From: Hirsutella rhossiliensis
Lineage: Eukaryota; Ascomycota; Sordariomycetes; Hypocreales; Ophiocordycipitaceae
Assembly: GCF_020360975.1 (NCBI RefSeq)
Contig: NW_025408677.1
Span: 682,001 to 746,000, forward strand
Length of the DNA stretch: 64,000 bases
Direction of reading: 5' to 3'
Shown piece by piece: positions 10,439 through 23,100 of this stretch. Numbering within the stretch: position 1 is the stretch's first letter; each line of letters opens with the position of its first letter. The notes under the pieces were generated by a model that was given only the letters and a program-made list of their open reading frames with translations, did no database searches and was not told the DNA's origin. The translations under genes and the position numbers were made by a program.

Positions 10439-11469
10439 ATTACGGTATATAGAGGTAGATACCGTAGCACTTACTTCGACTATCGACTATCGGTATCTAG
10501 AAGTCGATTAATACTAAATTTCTCTTATATACGCCGCCCTTAACGACTCTTAGCAAGAGGGTCGTTAATTAGATCGTAAGCATTATACGTAAGGAGAGTT
10601 CGGAAAGTACGAGAGCGCTAGTAGTAGGAGATCGAAGCTACCCGAGGGTACTTAGTCTTTTTCGATAACTATTTACTCGAATGCTATTTCTTATAATTCC
10701 CGCCCTATTAATAGATAGAAACCCTATATAGCTATGGATTATAGATTTCGGGAAATCGATAACGCTAGCGACTACGCGAGATATAAATAATAAAGCCTAA
10801 GTGGCCCGGCTATTCTTAATAGCTTCGAGAGCTTCCTTATACGTAAGGAAATCCCTTTCTAGAAGAGTTAAGGCTATAGTATAACTTACGTAGTAGTAAA
10901 AGTAATATATAAGAGGCAAATACGATAATACGGAAGAAATTAAGCTCGCCTATACGTAGCTCCGAGGCTTATATACGTTCTAATTAGCTAGCGAGAGAGA
11001 TAAGCAAAAGGTAACCTTATAGGCCTAGCAGCTATAATCGGTCTATAGGTGTTTTCGGTAGGTGTTTTAGGCTCTACCTTTAGAGCCTTACGTAACGTTA
11101 TAACGCTTCCTTAAAAGCGGCCACCGTATCTTACTTTAAAATACCGCTGTTTCTAGCTAATAAAGGCTTCGCGGTAGCGATATTAGATCCTCGTCTAGCT
11201 ATATAGCCCGTTATCTTTCCTAAATAAAAGTATTATTTTCACGCTTTACTTATATTCTCTACGCTACTTTAATAGCTATAGTGCAACACGTATACTTATT
11301 TATATACCCCGATTAGTCGGTCTAGATAGTCGGTCTAGACTATACCGCCTTAGGCATCCTATATTCTTCTTAAGCAGTCCTAAAAAATTTTTTATATCCT
11401 CCCTTCTAACTATTGTTTTATATTACTATATCCTACTTACTAAATATAATATACTAGCCGAGACGTATC
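10439..11469. other. RIPped DNA, no recognisable gene
   Basis: About 1 kb of CpA-depleted sequence upstream of the APH-like pseudogene. It may hold that gene's promoter and N-terminus. No motif can be named. Confidence 0.35.
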
Positions 11470-12470
11470 CTATTAACGAATCGATATAGGAGATCGACGG
11501 CGATTACTAGTTAATTGCGGATAAGCTTCTACTCTCTCGCTAATGCTTACTATTATCTAATTAACTATCGTAGAGTAATAGCAACGGTCTATTCTATGTC
11601 CTCTCTAAGGCTACTAGTCCCTAGTCCGAATCTCGACCAATGTTCGAGGCGAGCTCGCTCTAGAAGATTTACGACGCCGGAGGCGTCTCCGCTATCTAGC
11701 GCGTCGGTAAGGCCTTTATTAAAGTAAAGGAAGTTACTATACTAAACGCGATATAGGAACACGTTACTCTAGACTACCTCTATAGCAAGGGCCCTCTTAG
11801 CTTTAGTATCCCGATTATATATTACTACGCTAAGTTTAACGGGCGATATTATATCGCTCTAGGCAGACTACCCGGCTAAACTCTCTCCGAAGTATAGCCT
11901 AATATAGACGAGCCGATAAAATAAGATTATATCCGCTATATCGCTAACGTCTATAAGTAGCTAGCGGTATAGAAGGGCGATAGTATTAGCGGCGTCGACG
12001 CTTATTAATTATCGGATCTCTTCTTTACTAAGCTTAGAGGGGAGAAGAATTACGACCCCTAGAATATCCTTAATAATTATAAGGAGCTAGGTATAGATTG
12101 CTTATTATTTGTCTTCTATTACTACGATTTAGGTCCTAGAAATATTATTATTAACTTTACTAAAGGTTCGATTATGATACTCGATTAAGAGACCGCCGGT
12201 TTTATTCTAAGGGAATAGATCCGAATAAAGTTCTGCTTTTCTAGCGGGATAGATCTTCCGGTCGAGGATAAAGATATACGGCCGGACTAGAGACGCCGGA
12301 TGTCCCGGTAGCTAAGGGATATAGGATTCCCTAAAGTCGTAGATAAGTAGTAGGCATAGTAGAACGCTAAGTAATTAGAGGGTGGTTCTATATCTACGTT
12401 AAGATTTCTTCGCTTGCGATTAGCACTATAACGAGGTGCGATTTTGCCGACGTAGTATATTATATTCTAT
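11470..12470 (+). pseudogene. Aminoglycoside phosphotransferase (APH)-family kinase-like gene, RIPped
   Basis: One plus-strand frame with read-through stops gives IYDAGGVSAI then FIKVKEVTILNA, YYYAKFNGRYYIALGRLPG (ATP-binding N-lobe), then FVFYYYDLGPRNIIIN and ILD(stop)ETAGF. The last two match the catalytic HxDxGPxN and IDWE boxes of fungal APH-domain proteins; His became Tyr (CAC to TAC) and Trp became a stop (TGG to TAG). These proteins are small-molecule or protein kinases of mostly unknown substrate. Nothing here encodes transposition. It is either a duplicated host gene caught by RIP or cargo. Opposed solo LTRs flank it, but each has its own TSD. Confidence 0.75.
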
Positions 12471-12621
12471 ATCTCGCGGGAGCTATATCTACTTAGATTG
12501 CTAAAATATTATTTGCTTAGTCTATCTATCCCCGATTAGAGAGCGTTAACTATAGGGAAAGTACTAATACTTTAACTATAACTTATTAGAAATAGGCTTA
12601 AGTATAGTATTCTTTACGTAC

Positions 12622-12895
12622 TATCGATAGACTATTATTTTAGTATTTATAAGGTAGGGGCAGTATAAGAAAGGATAAAGATATATAATCTAGCTAGAAA
12701 GAATCGGCTATAGGGCCTTATTTATACTATAGTTAGAGGGACCCTTAAGTAACTTATATACCGGTAGGCACTAAACTTGCCCTATATATAAGGTCTTTAT
12801 AGGTCCCCGATATATAGCCTCGTAATAATCCTTTAGGTAGCCCTCCCTTAATCCTTTAGGTAACCTACTAATAACGGTGCCTATACTAGCTAACA
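12622..12895 (-). repeat. Solo LTR (274 bp), same family as 10172-10438, opposite orientation
   Basis: On the minus strand it runs from TGTTAGCTAGTATAGG to CTATCGATA. The flanks are CGTAC (12617-12621) and CGTAT (12896-12900), a 5-bp TSD whose one difference is a CpA to TpA change. This independent TSD shows it is a separate insertion rather than the partner TIR of 10172-10438. Confidence 0.82.
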
Positions 12896-14639
12896 CGTAT
12901 ATTATTCCCTTATTTAACTACTTTAGGGAGCGCCGCCCTATAGGCAGCTCCCCCTATAATAATTCTAGAGTAGGTTTCGGCGCCGGTTATATTATTATGC
13001 CTGTATTTAGAACAATTTATATTATTCGTCGGCTTAGGTACGGCGGTTACTACTATTTTATAAATTTTTATAAGTATCTATATAGCGTATTAGTCCTTGT
13101 TTAAACAATAAGGGAAAACCAGAGCTTACTTTAGGTTTTTCTTAAATAAAGGACGGCTAAAGTTAATCTAAGTATAGACGGTATATTAGGTTAACAACGA
13201 GGGCAATTAAAGGAGGTTCTATAAGATATTATATAAAAGGAAATTCACCGACTTATATACTTTTTATCTCTTAGTAAACGTTTAAGGCACGTTATACGGC
13301 TATAACCTAACGCGCCCTATAATCCTATATATTAGTAAAGGCGTTATAAGTGTTAATATAGCCGGCCTTATTATTGACTAACTATGCGCCTTGCCGTGCG
13401 GCGTTGTAATTTAGCGACGCGTCCGGTCGGCGTAGATAGGGGATGGCTATTTAATACGTATAGCGACGCACTCTATAAGGATAGTTGCCTAGCTACGGCA
13501 CGCGATAAGGTGGGAAGAAGGCCGGCGGCGTGCGGACGCCGGGGACGCGGGCTAGCTAACGTGGTTCGCTAGATAGCTAGATATTAGCCCACCCTCTTAT
13601 AGTGCCTAGCGTTCTATAGATAAAGAACTAATATAACGTAGGTAGAGATATATATATATATTCTATATAAATAAGAAATCTCGTTCTCGTTTTATAAGTA
13701 GCGATATTTTATTCCTTATAAACGAGAACCTCCGTTTTCGATATTAGGATATAGGTATAGTCGAGGACTTTTAAAGTAGAGCGAATCGTATTTAAAAGTA
13801 TAGTATACTAAAGGATATGCCTAGTAGTAGTAGGCTATAATATATAACGCTAGCGAGTGACTTAGAGAAAGAAGCGCTAAAGTTAATAGGGTATAGTAGG
13901 TAGCGACTTTCCGAAGTCCCTCCTTAATACTCTATACGGCTAGCGCCGAAAGGATAAGATAGGGCCGAGTATAAGTAGAACGCAAACACCGGCTCTAGAT
14001 CTTTTATACCCCTAGCCGTATATTAACTAATAAACACCGGTAGGAGGCTATTTATTAAGTACCTAGTCGCTTGCGCTTTAGCTAACGATAGATAAGCATT
14101 CGCTTTTAACGCTTAGTATATAATTAATCGAGCTACTTAGACGTAGTATATAAATATCGTAATATCTCCTTTTCTCTACCCTATTAGGCGAACCTATAAG
14201 CTCTCCTTAAACCCTATTTATAGGTAGAGGCATCACCGATACTTTATTTAGGAGGTAACTTTAAGTCTATAAAGTAAATATTCCTAAGATTGCCTTACTA
14301 AACCTACGTAGAAGGGAGAAATAAGTTAGCCGGTTAGCTGGGCCGCGTCTTAGGAGCCGCTCGCTTTAGAGCCCCGGCTATATTAGCTTCCTTCTCTGCA
14401 AGCCTCGTCACGTCCCTAAACTTCCCGTGTATATATACATCGCGTTCGGGGCTAAGTCGAGTTACTATCGAGGGGAGAGAGAGCAAGGGGTAGAAACCTA
14501 CCTTACGTCTACTTCCTAACCTATTCCTAACCTATGCTATAGGGGAGACTGCAGACCGGTCTATATGATTCGATTCGTCCACTAATAGGTTTGGAGGTTA
14601 GTGGAAAATAGCGGATGTGATCGGCGCATAGATGTAGAA
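12896..14639. other. RIPped stretch without recognisable gene; one hairpin
   Basis: I recognise no gene. A GC-rich island at about 13380-13580 holds a 62-codon open frame without known motifs. An inverted repeat around 13685-13731 (GTTCTCGTTT and AAACGAGAAC) could form a hairpin. From about 14380 CpA reappears, so RIP weakens toward the Helitron start. Confidence 0.4.
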
Positions 14640-17600
14640 GCTGGAGGTGTCCTAGTCAAAGGATGCATAAATCACAAACCATCTTAGGGGTGGTTCGCAG
14701 GCATTAGCCAAGCAATAGCGGACTATAGCCCCGAAAGAGGAGGATGTGCATGAGTTAACCCGGCGGGTAGGTGCCACGAGACGGCCAAAGTTGCATGCCG
14801 GAGATGGCTGGCAGTATGCCAACGGCTCTATTGTTCCGATTCTTATCATAGACCGCATGGGGAGAGGGGAACCGTCGACTGTTAAGAAGACATAAACGGA
14901 CCATATAGTCCTAGACACTGATCGAGGCTTCGAGGAAAACAGCTTTAGATTGGCTGGGCGCGTCCGAGCCGGAAAGGATGGCATTGTCGCGGTACTTGTT
15001 GCGGCAGAACCCTCACATTGCTGCTTTCCACTTTCACCGCCGATACTGTCTCTTTCGGGATATCGTGTTAAGAACGAAGTTTAACGTGACGGATTACTAG
15101 GATCGATATAAATGGCAAGGGCGTGGGAGTCCACACAACCACGGTCTATACTGGATGGAGAATAGCCCGGTAACCGACATAAGGGACGAAACCGCTCGCG
15201 ACCTTTTTGCACGCACGTAGGGATTCCACATCACTGCCATTAACCCGGAGCCGAACAGGACAATGCCCTAGGGTAAAGGGAATCCCCTAAGTGTGGATCC
15301 ACTGGGCGTAGAGATGACATTCCTAAGGCTCTCGCAGATCGTCAACCGCTGCCAGCGCCACAGATGCAATACCGCGTACTGCTTACGGGTACGAAATAGA
15401 AGTGGGGACCTGGCGAACGATATGCAAGGGGCTGCAGCCGATATCGAGGCGGCCAATATCGCCGATCCGGAGAGGGAGTGTCGTTTCAACTTCCCCCGTG
15501 CCTTGCGGGAGCTAGCCGCAGTCATTAGGAAAGAAGGTAAGTCATCTTCGAGGCTGCCCGCAACGACAGCCTCATAAACCACTTTAATCCTGCCATCATT
15601 CTAGGCTAGCTGGCCAATATCGACATATCGCCCTACACCAGCTTATAGGCAGTCATTACGTATGCTGCCAAGTATTGCAGCAAATCGGAGAAGAAGACGG
15701 AGCCTTACTGCAAGCTCGCAGATCAGGTTTTACCGCATACAGCACACTACCAGCCCCTATTGTCCTTCTCCTCTCGCCTTATGAATAAGTTGATTGCCGA
15801 GAGAGATTATTCGGCGCAGGAAATTTCCCACTTACTGCTTAATATCCCTCTATAGGAAGGCACTCGGATAGTTATATACGTCGACTGCCGCCCGTTGGAG
15901 CAGCATGCGCGGTCGTACCGCGTCGACGAGGATGTTAGCGAGGCTGTCGGCAGCTACCGGAAATATCTACAGAGAAATAACCAATATAAGAGTATAACCT
16001 ATCTCGAGTACCTATAGTTCTACAATCTCAAGACGTAGAGGAGACTCGGTGCGAACGCGAAGAAGAGGGTCCTATCCTATTTCCCTCGGTATAGGTCAGC
16101 GGAAGCGTCGCCCTAGTTTTATGACTTCTGCCGTATTAAGTTAATGATAGCCTATCCGCATCGTTCTCCGGAGGAGCTGCTTACTATAGACGGGCAGCGG
16201 TTTAAGTCCTTTGCGGCGGCGTACCAGTGCTGCCGGCAGCGACACCATTTCCACGAGGACGACCGTTACGGGGAGGTAGGAGCAAATAAGCTATAGGCAG
16301 AGGACGATAAGTTTAAGCGGGAGGAGTACGAAGAGCCTATCGTAGAGGAAGACTGGCATAAACTCGCCCGTATACTGCCTGACTATCCGCTAGAGGAGGA
16401 CGATATCGACGTGCTAGGCCGGCGAGATATCGACGTGAATTATAACTAGGCTGCCTACGTTAGACGGTATACCGATGACGGCATTCTCTAGGGCGACTTC
16501 TAGAAGCAACGTAAAGCCGAAACCCCCTTTTACCTTAATATAGATTATTAGCTGCTCGAGGCTCGCGATTCCCTAAATCCGGAGCAGCGCCTAGTATACG
16601 ATACGGTGATAGGCCACTTTCTAACCTAGGCCTATTCCTAGTTGTTACTCTATATAGACGGTGGCGGTGGCACGGGCAAATTATACCTTATTAATTTGCT
16701 CTCGGCGCACCTTTAAGCCGCCTCGGGAGGAAGAGGGACGCCCGTTTAGCGTGCCGCGCCCACGGGCGTTGCGGGAAATCAGATATCGGGCACTACCTTG
16801 CACTCCCTGCTATACCTCCCTATTAATAAGGACTTTAAGCCCCTATTAGCGATCGACAAAGCTTAGCTCTAGAAGAAGCTAAAGGATGTTAAGTACCTGA
16901 TCGTCGATAAGAAGAGCATACTAGGTCTACGATAGCTATTATAGATTAATAACCGTCTCTATAAGGCGTTTCCGAATAGGAATAAGGAGTTCTTTAGTAG
17001 TCTTAATATCCTCCTAGTTAGCGACTTCTTTTAGCTTCCCCCTATACTATAGAAGCCTCTTTATTACGATAAGGAGGTGCAGGGAGTAGAGATTAAGGGC
17101 AGGAACGTATATCGGCGCTTCGATAAGACGGTTTTCCTAAAGGTTGCCTAGCGTTAGCGCGGCGACAATTAAGGAGCGTTTCGTTTAGCTCTTAAGGAAT
17201 TACGGCTACTTTAACTATCTACGGAGTCCTAGAAGCTCCTCTCTAGCTATGTTTAAGCGAAGCTAGACGATTAGGAGGTTGCTAAGTTCGTTAATTCCCT
17301 ACGAGTATACGCCACGAAAGATAAGGTAAACGAATATAATTACTACCACCTCGACCGCCTAGGCCGGCCTATTATCTAGGTTATGGCTAGGAACGTTGGC
17401 CCCGGCGCTGCTGCTGCTCCTAACAATAAGGCAGGCAACCTTGCGAAGCAGATTCCCGTGTACATTAGCGCCCGTCTAATGCTAACGTCTAACCTTTGGC
17501 AGCTAGTTGGCCTCTGTAACGGCGCCCGTGGCATAGTATACGATATCGCCTAGGCGCCTAGAGCTAACCCTATGCAAGACCCTCCTTGCGTGATTATAAT

Positions 17601-18121
17601 GGAGTTTAACAAGTATATAGGGCCGGTATTCCTAACCACCGTAGATGGTAGGAAGATTGTCCCGATTCTGCTAGTAGATAGGGACTTCCTCGTCGGAGCC
17701 ACGCTCTATACTTATACGCAATTTCCCCTAATCGTATGCTACGCCATTATAGTTTATAAGTCGCAGAGCATCACCGAAGACATGATCGTGACGGATCTCT
17801 CCTGCCGTGACTTTTAGACCGGATTAAGCTACGTGGCCGTCTCGCGTGTGAAAACGCTATAGGGTCTAATGCTAGATGCCCCGTTTAACCGCAATCACCT
17901 AACTTATACGTCGCCGCCGGAAGGAGTTAAGATAAAAATAAGGGATCAGCAACTTCGCAAACGATAGATTCTCACCTAGAATCCGTATAAGATAGGTCAC
18001 GGGTCTACGTAACTCTACTTAATGCTACCCGCGACAAGAACGACACTTTCTAAGGCATAGAAGAATGTAAGATTATATATACTAACATATTATACTAATA
18101 GTTCGGTGACTGCTGGACTAG
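14640..18121 (+). mobile_element. Helitron (rolling-circle transposon), RIPped
   Basis: The coding core is a Rep/helicase protein (see the next entry). A candidate 3' terminus is CTAG at 18118-18121 followed by T, which fits the CTRR|T rule for Helitrons and coincides with the point where RIP stops. A 9-bp inverted repeat follows at 18155-18163 and 18182-18190 and would lie outside that terminus, so the exact end is uncertain. The 5' end could not be fixed. Confidence 0.6.
14700..18010 (+). pseudogene. Helitron Rep-helicase (HUH nuclease plus PIF1-like helicase)
   Basis: The frame begins with degraded sequence, then GSPHNHGLYWMENSP, whose H-N-H at 15134-15142 is the HUH metal-binding motif. 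At 15661-15675 YAAKY supplies both tyrosines expected to attack and hold DNA. The helicase part starts near 16500 and has Walker A GGGGTGK (16660-16680), a Walker B region LIVDKKSILG (about 16897) where Glu has become Lys, and YKSQSITEDMIVTDLSC near 17757. A frameshift lies near 15550, and many TAG stops replace Gln or Trp. Rep would nick and rejoin DNA for rolling-circle transposition. The N-terminal part is much less RIPped than the helicase. Confidence 0.85.
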
Positions 18122-18503
18122 TAGCCAGACTCGCAGCCTTCGGCTGATTGTACGCCTTGCACCACAGCCCTAAACACTAAAGGTGCAAGGTGTGGCGCAG
18201 TATTTTATATCATCGCGATGAACAAATCCTTCCACCCTCACGTTTAGTTGATTGTCGCTGATAAACTGTATTACCTAGACGCATCCGTCTCCGACTCTAT
18301 CACACCTCTCACATCGATCTCGTCCCGACCGGGCCGCGCCCGACATCCGCCTAAGAATATTCTGTGATCCAATTAACACAAAAACACAACATGACTAGGA
18401 ACAAGTTTCATTATCCTTAAACTCGAATGCGAGAGACTCGAATAGGGCATTTCCTTCTCCTCTTGTTCCCCCTTTCACACATACAACCAAACTTCCTTAA
18501 TAT
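18122..18503. other. Non-RIPped spacer, no gene seen
   Basis: CpA and TpG are common again, so this is probably single-copy flanking DNA. It includes the 9-bp inverted repeat at 18155-18190. No open frame of note. The last bases are the TSD (ACTCC) of the next copia. Confidence 0.45.
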
Positions 18504-18508
18504 ACTCC

Positions 18509-18797
18509 TGTCAGAGGGAGCAGACTAACGGTCTAATCCGCACACGTATAAACTCCGGTAAAAGAGGCAGGTCAGACATAAGGACTTAAGTTAGGTATCG
18601 ATATAGTAGAGGAACATTGCCCTAATCGGGATACACGGGAATTAGCACTAATTTAGGGCCACCACGGGTCCTAGATTAGTATCTATTCGTATAAATACCC
18701 CCTTAATATCGCATAGATAGATAGAAAACATGTATTATCGTTTAGACTTAATTATGCCTGCCCTTATCCTTCCGCCCGCGCTCTTAGCTTGCTGAGA
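18509..18797 (+). repeat. 5' LTR of copia B
   Basis: 289 bp, begins TGTCAGAGGGAG and ends GCTTGCTGAGA. It is preceded by the TSD ACTCC and followed directly by the primer-binding site. Less RIPped in its first half than the internal region. Confidence 0.93.
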
Positions 18798-18810
18798 GTT
18801 ATGAGCCCGG
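18798..18810 (+). other. Primer-binding site, initiator tRNA-Met anticodon type
   Basis: GTTATGAGCCCGG follows the LTR with no gap. It is complementary to CCGGGCUCAUAAC, the anticodon stem-loop of initiator tRNA-Met. Copia of Drosophila is known to prime from an initiator-Met half-molecule cut there; this copy fits that mechanism. Confidence 0.75.
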
Positions 18811-18839
18811 TTTGCAGTGCTCTTTATCCTTCGTATTCC

Positions 18840-20120
18840 TCTACCAACTATGAGGCTATTACGAATCTCAACGCACTATATATCCTTCACCCTTAGGGTT
18901 AACGCGAGGAAGAGAGCAAAATTTAGGGGCAACACCTATAACTACGCAGAGTCAACGTAACGCGTGCATCCCTCGCAGGAGGTAAAACACACGATAATAC
19001 TAGGCCCCTAATATTAGAAGGGGGAGGTGTATATCACCACACTTAAGGAAAGCCTTGACTAGACCCTATAGATTAGGGGTATTAAATCATGGGCTTAAAC
19101 GCACCATATCTGGGAGTACGTTAACCTAGAAGGTACCGTGGTGCTCGAGGAGCCCCTAAGGCCTAGCTAGGAAGAGCTACTCGAGAAGGTAGGGCAGAGG
19201 CCCCACCGAGGAAGCTTTCCCAACGAAGAAAATAAGTATAAGGCAGTAAGGGAAGACTTTAATAAGAAGCTTTAAGATGCTAAGGACCTCTTTAGGTATA
19301 AAGAGAAGACCTTCTAGGATTAATTGGACCGCTTTAAGGCTAGAGAAAAAGCCATGATGTAGATTGAGGAGGTGATTAAGAAGTCTATTAGTAAGGGGCT
19401 CTAGGGCGAGACCCTGATATAGCTGACGCCCCGGGATAAGATTAAAGAACTTAAATAGAAGGTTCTCCCCTTAGCGGAGGAAGAAAAGAACCTTATCGAT
19501 GAAAGGTATTATTAAATCATTAATAAGAAAGGAACCCGGGACTAGAAGGCTTAGGTAGAGCAGCTAGACTAAGTTATCCTGGATTTAAGAGACCTAGCGG
19601 TCTCGACTATTAATAATATAAAGATTCGCTAGGACTTCCTTAAAGGGACCGAAGAATAGGACCCTAGCTGGCCCATAACGATTAGGCTGCTGGACGCACT
19701 CCTAGAGAGAACAGGACTCCTAGCAACCCCTTTACGCACCCTGATTGCCGACTTTAAAAGGGAGGTTGGATTTAGGAAGAAAGAGAAACCTTAGAAGACC
19801 CTAGGGGTCAACAACGCAAACAACGCTCTAAGCTCATCTAATTAGAGGACTAGGAACGGCCTAGAGGGGTTATATAAGTGCCCGGCATGTAAGTAATACT
19901 GGGTTAAAAAGGATAAGTGGTGGGAAAGCTGCTGGACCTTTAGAGCGATGTTCTAGAAAGACCCCCCCGAAGGATGGATTCCTAGGGACCACCTTAAGGA
20001 GGCCATTAACTAGCACCTTAAGGAGAACCCCTTAGATAAGACTAAAGCCATAGAGTAGAAGCTAAAAGCTAAAGACATTATAGTCCCGTAGAATAATAAT
20101 AACTCGAGCAAATAGGCTAA
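18840..20120 (+). pseudogene. copia B gag, RIPped
   Basis: The region is rich in Lys and Glu codons and is interrupted by many TAG and TAA codons. Near its end (19879 on) it reads CPACK, stop, YWVKKDKWWESCW, a Cys-rich segment that may replace a classical CCHC knuckle. No other Gag landmark is secure. The identification rests mostly on its place between the leader and protease. Confidence 0.55.
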
Positions 20121-20149
20121 TATAGTGTCCTACGTATATAGCACTAATA

Positions 20150-23100
20150 CGAGTAAAGACTCTCTCGAGGACAAGGCAATCTATAATTTAGGGGCTAGCG
20201 TATATGTCTTTAACGACCTACGATGGTTCTATGAGGATACCTTTACCTAGGGATCGTTAGAAGAAGTCCGGGCAGGAGAAAACTCCCTCTAAGTTAAGGG
20301 GGTAGGCATGGTCGTTATCCTAGTGAAAAACGGGATTAATTTGAAGCTTGAGAGCAGCTACTATATCCTAGAGATGCTAACAAGTGTGTTCTTAGCTCGT
20401 TAGGGGATTGTTGCGAAGATCTATTAGAACCAGGTTAACGGCACACTCTACTATAAGCCTATAGGGCGCACTCTGGTTAGTCTGCAAGAAATTAAAGACC
20501 AATACGTTATTGCAAGCCTCTTAAAGCGGCCCTAACACAGCGTCTTTGTCATAAGCAGGGCTCCTAAGCCACTAATAGGTGGGCAAGCAGACCTTTGGCA
20601 TAGACGGCTAGGACATCCGGGGCCAGAACCCCTTAGCCACCTAACTAAGATAGAAGGACCGGCTACGTGTGAATGCGAGGTCTGCGCAATAGGCAAGGCA
20701 AAGAGGCTGGTCTCCTATGAGGAGCCTACTTTACGACCTAGAGGGGCCGGAGCTTAATTTAGCTTCGACTTACACCTAGGCCCGGTGGCCGAATTCGGGG
20801 GTGAAAAGTACTTTGCGCTCTTTATATGTATAACGACTAGGATGCGGTTTTATTACGCATTAAAGAGCAAAACCGAGGTCCGAGATGCCTTTAAGAAGCT
20901 AATATTAATGCTAGAAACCTAGTACGGGATAAAACTGATTAACCTAGCTACTAACGGAGAAAAAGCCCTTTTAATAAAGGAGCTAGTTAAATTCATCGAA
21001 GGATTAGGCATTCGGGTCTTCTAGTCAGCTCCATCCACGCCTATATAGAATAGGCATGTAGAAAGGTCCGGGGCCGTGGTTAAAGAAAGGGCCCGGCTTA
21101 TGAACCTGGACTCCCGCATCCCGGAGGAGCTCTGGACCGAAACCTACCGTATAGCAGTGTATTTACTTAACCGTACGCCACTTAGAGGATCTGATTATAG
21201 CTAGAGAAGCCTACACGAACGATAGTAGACCTATATAAGGGACCATAACCCTTTATACGGCTATATTAAGCGAGTCTAGCCGAGCATAAATCACCTACGT
21301 GTCTTCGGCTATATAGCCTACCTAATGATAATTACTGCGTTAGAGCATATAAAATTATATAAGACGTAGTCCCCGCTCGAGCAGAGAGCTTATATCGGTT
21401 ACCTAGTAGGCTATAGATCGACCTATTAATATATCGTGTAGATACCCTCGATCCGCTAGACTAAACTAATGGTCTCGGCGAATATATAATTTGATGAGTT
21501 AATAATATACGATCCGAAGAGGGAAGAGGACGCGGAAGTCGTCTAGGTCTATATATACGATGTTCTTCGTTAAATAGTAGCGATAGACGTCCCTAACGAC
21601 GAAGATATAGAGGAAGCAGGAGTGCGTAGTTACTCCGATAATAAGACAGATAACGGTATGACGCCGTATACCTCGGAGTTAATTGCGGCACCCTCTATAG
21701 ACGAGGCGATATAAGAAGCACCGAATTTAAAGACTTCGATAAGGACTATAACGGATAGTGCCTATATTTCGCCTCTAAGCACTTTAAATAGTAGGGTGGA
21801 GGAAGAAACCTCGCCCTCCCTACTAAGCTCTATTACTACTAGCGTGACCCTGTAGGAGGTCACCTACTACGGGAGTAAGGACCCGGAGGTGGAAAACTTA
21901 AACATTATCTCGAGCCCTACGCGGAACGACCGGGAGCCTTAGGTATTACTAGGCACGCCGATCCTAGACGGATTAAATGAGCCACCTATCGATCCGGGGG
22001 GTGGTGCGCTCGAAGAGCTATAATAGTTAGAATTCGAGGAGCTGTCTCTAGGGGGTAGGGAGAGCCCGACCCTAGAGTCACAATTATAACCCGAAAAACG
22101 ACCCCGTAAGGCGAGGGATAAGTCTTAGGGGATAAACCCCGCTAATGTGCTTAAGGGCAAGAGATAGAGGAAGCCGAAGAAGGCCTTTATTAATAATATT
22201 ATTGCTAATGCCTCGAAGTATAGGCTTTACGTTAAGGATATACCTCCTATACTAACCTCCTTTAAAGCCGCGATAGCTTCGGAATACGCCCCCTAATAGA
22301 TAATAGGGATAGGGCGTAAAATAGAGGACCAGATAAAGCTCGAAACGTGGACTAAGGTGGCTAGAAAGATAGTTAAAGAAGCCGGTTACTTTATAATCCC
22401 TTTACGATAGGTATATGCATATAAACTAGATTAGTAGGGCTATATTACTCGCTTTAAAGCCCGACTTATAGTCCGTAGAGACTAGTAGCCGGAAGATAAC
22501 GAGGATATATACGCGGCTATACTACGAGTAAGAACCTTTAGAGTGTTAATGGCCCTCTGCTGTCTCGAAGACCTTAAAACAGAATAGTACGATGTAAAAA
22601 CAGCGTTTCTATATAATAAGCTTAAGCATGCTATCTATTGTTAGATGCCACTAGGCTACCTTGAGCCTGGGCTATGCTTAAAGCTTCTTAAGGGACTATA
22701 CGGGCTTCGAATCGCTCTAAGGCTATGGTTTAAGGAGCTCTTAGGCTTCTTTAAGAAGCTAGGCGCTTAACAACTTATCGAAGATGCCTGCGTGATGACT
22801 TATAAAGGAGTTATTATCTTCTTCTTTATAGATAACATCGTGATAATATATCTAAAAGAAAAGAAGGCCGAATAGGAAGAACTTTACGCTGCTATTATAA
22901 AGGAATATACTATTAACTATATAGGGGAACTTCGCTGGTTCCTAGGGATTAAAGTTATTAAGGATAGGGCCTAGAAGAAGCTTTAGCTCTCTTAAGCCTT
23001 ATATCTCTCGAAGATAGCTAAGAAATTCTATATTAAGGACGATAATTAGATCCTTAGCGTGCCCTAGATCCCGATAACGACCGAAGAGCTTAAGCTATAC

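Noticed and set aside
11515..11727. 70-codon open frame on the plus strand
   Set aside because: It is out of phase with the APH-like frame that runs through the same bases and matches kinase blocks.
10172..12895. Opposed repeats around the APH-like gene as TIRs of a cargo transposon
   Set aside because: Each repeat has TG...CA type ends and its own 5-bp TSD (ATTAC; CGTAC/CGTAT), so they are independent solo LTRs.
12877..13104. 75-codon open frame next to a solo LTR
   Set aside because: Tyr/Ile-rich translation of TpA-rich DNA overlapping the LTR edge; looks like a by-product of RIP.
18798..18810. tRNA gene fragment
   Set aside because: Only the anticodon-arm complement is present, exactly after an LTR; it is a primer-binding site.
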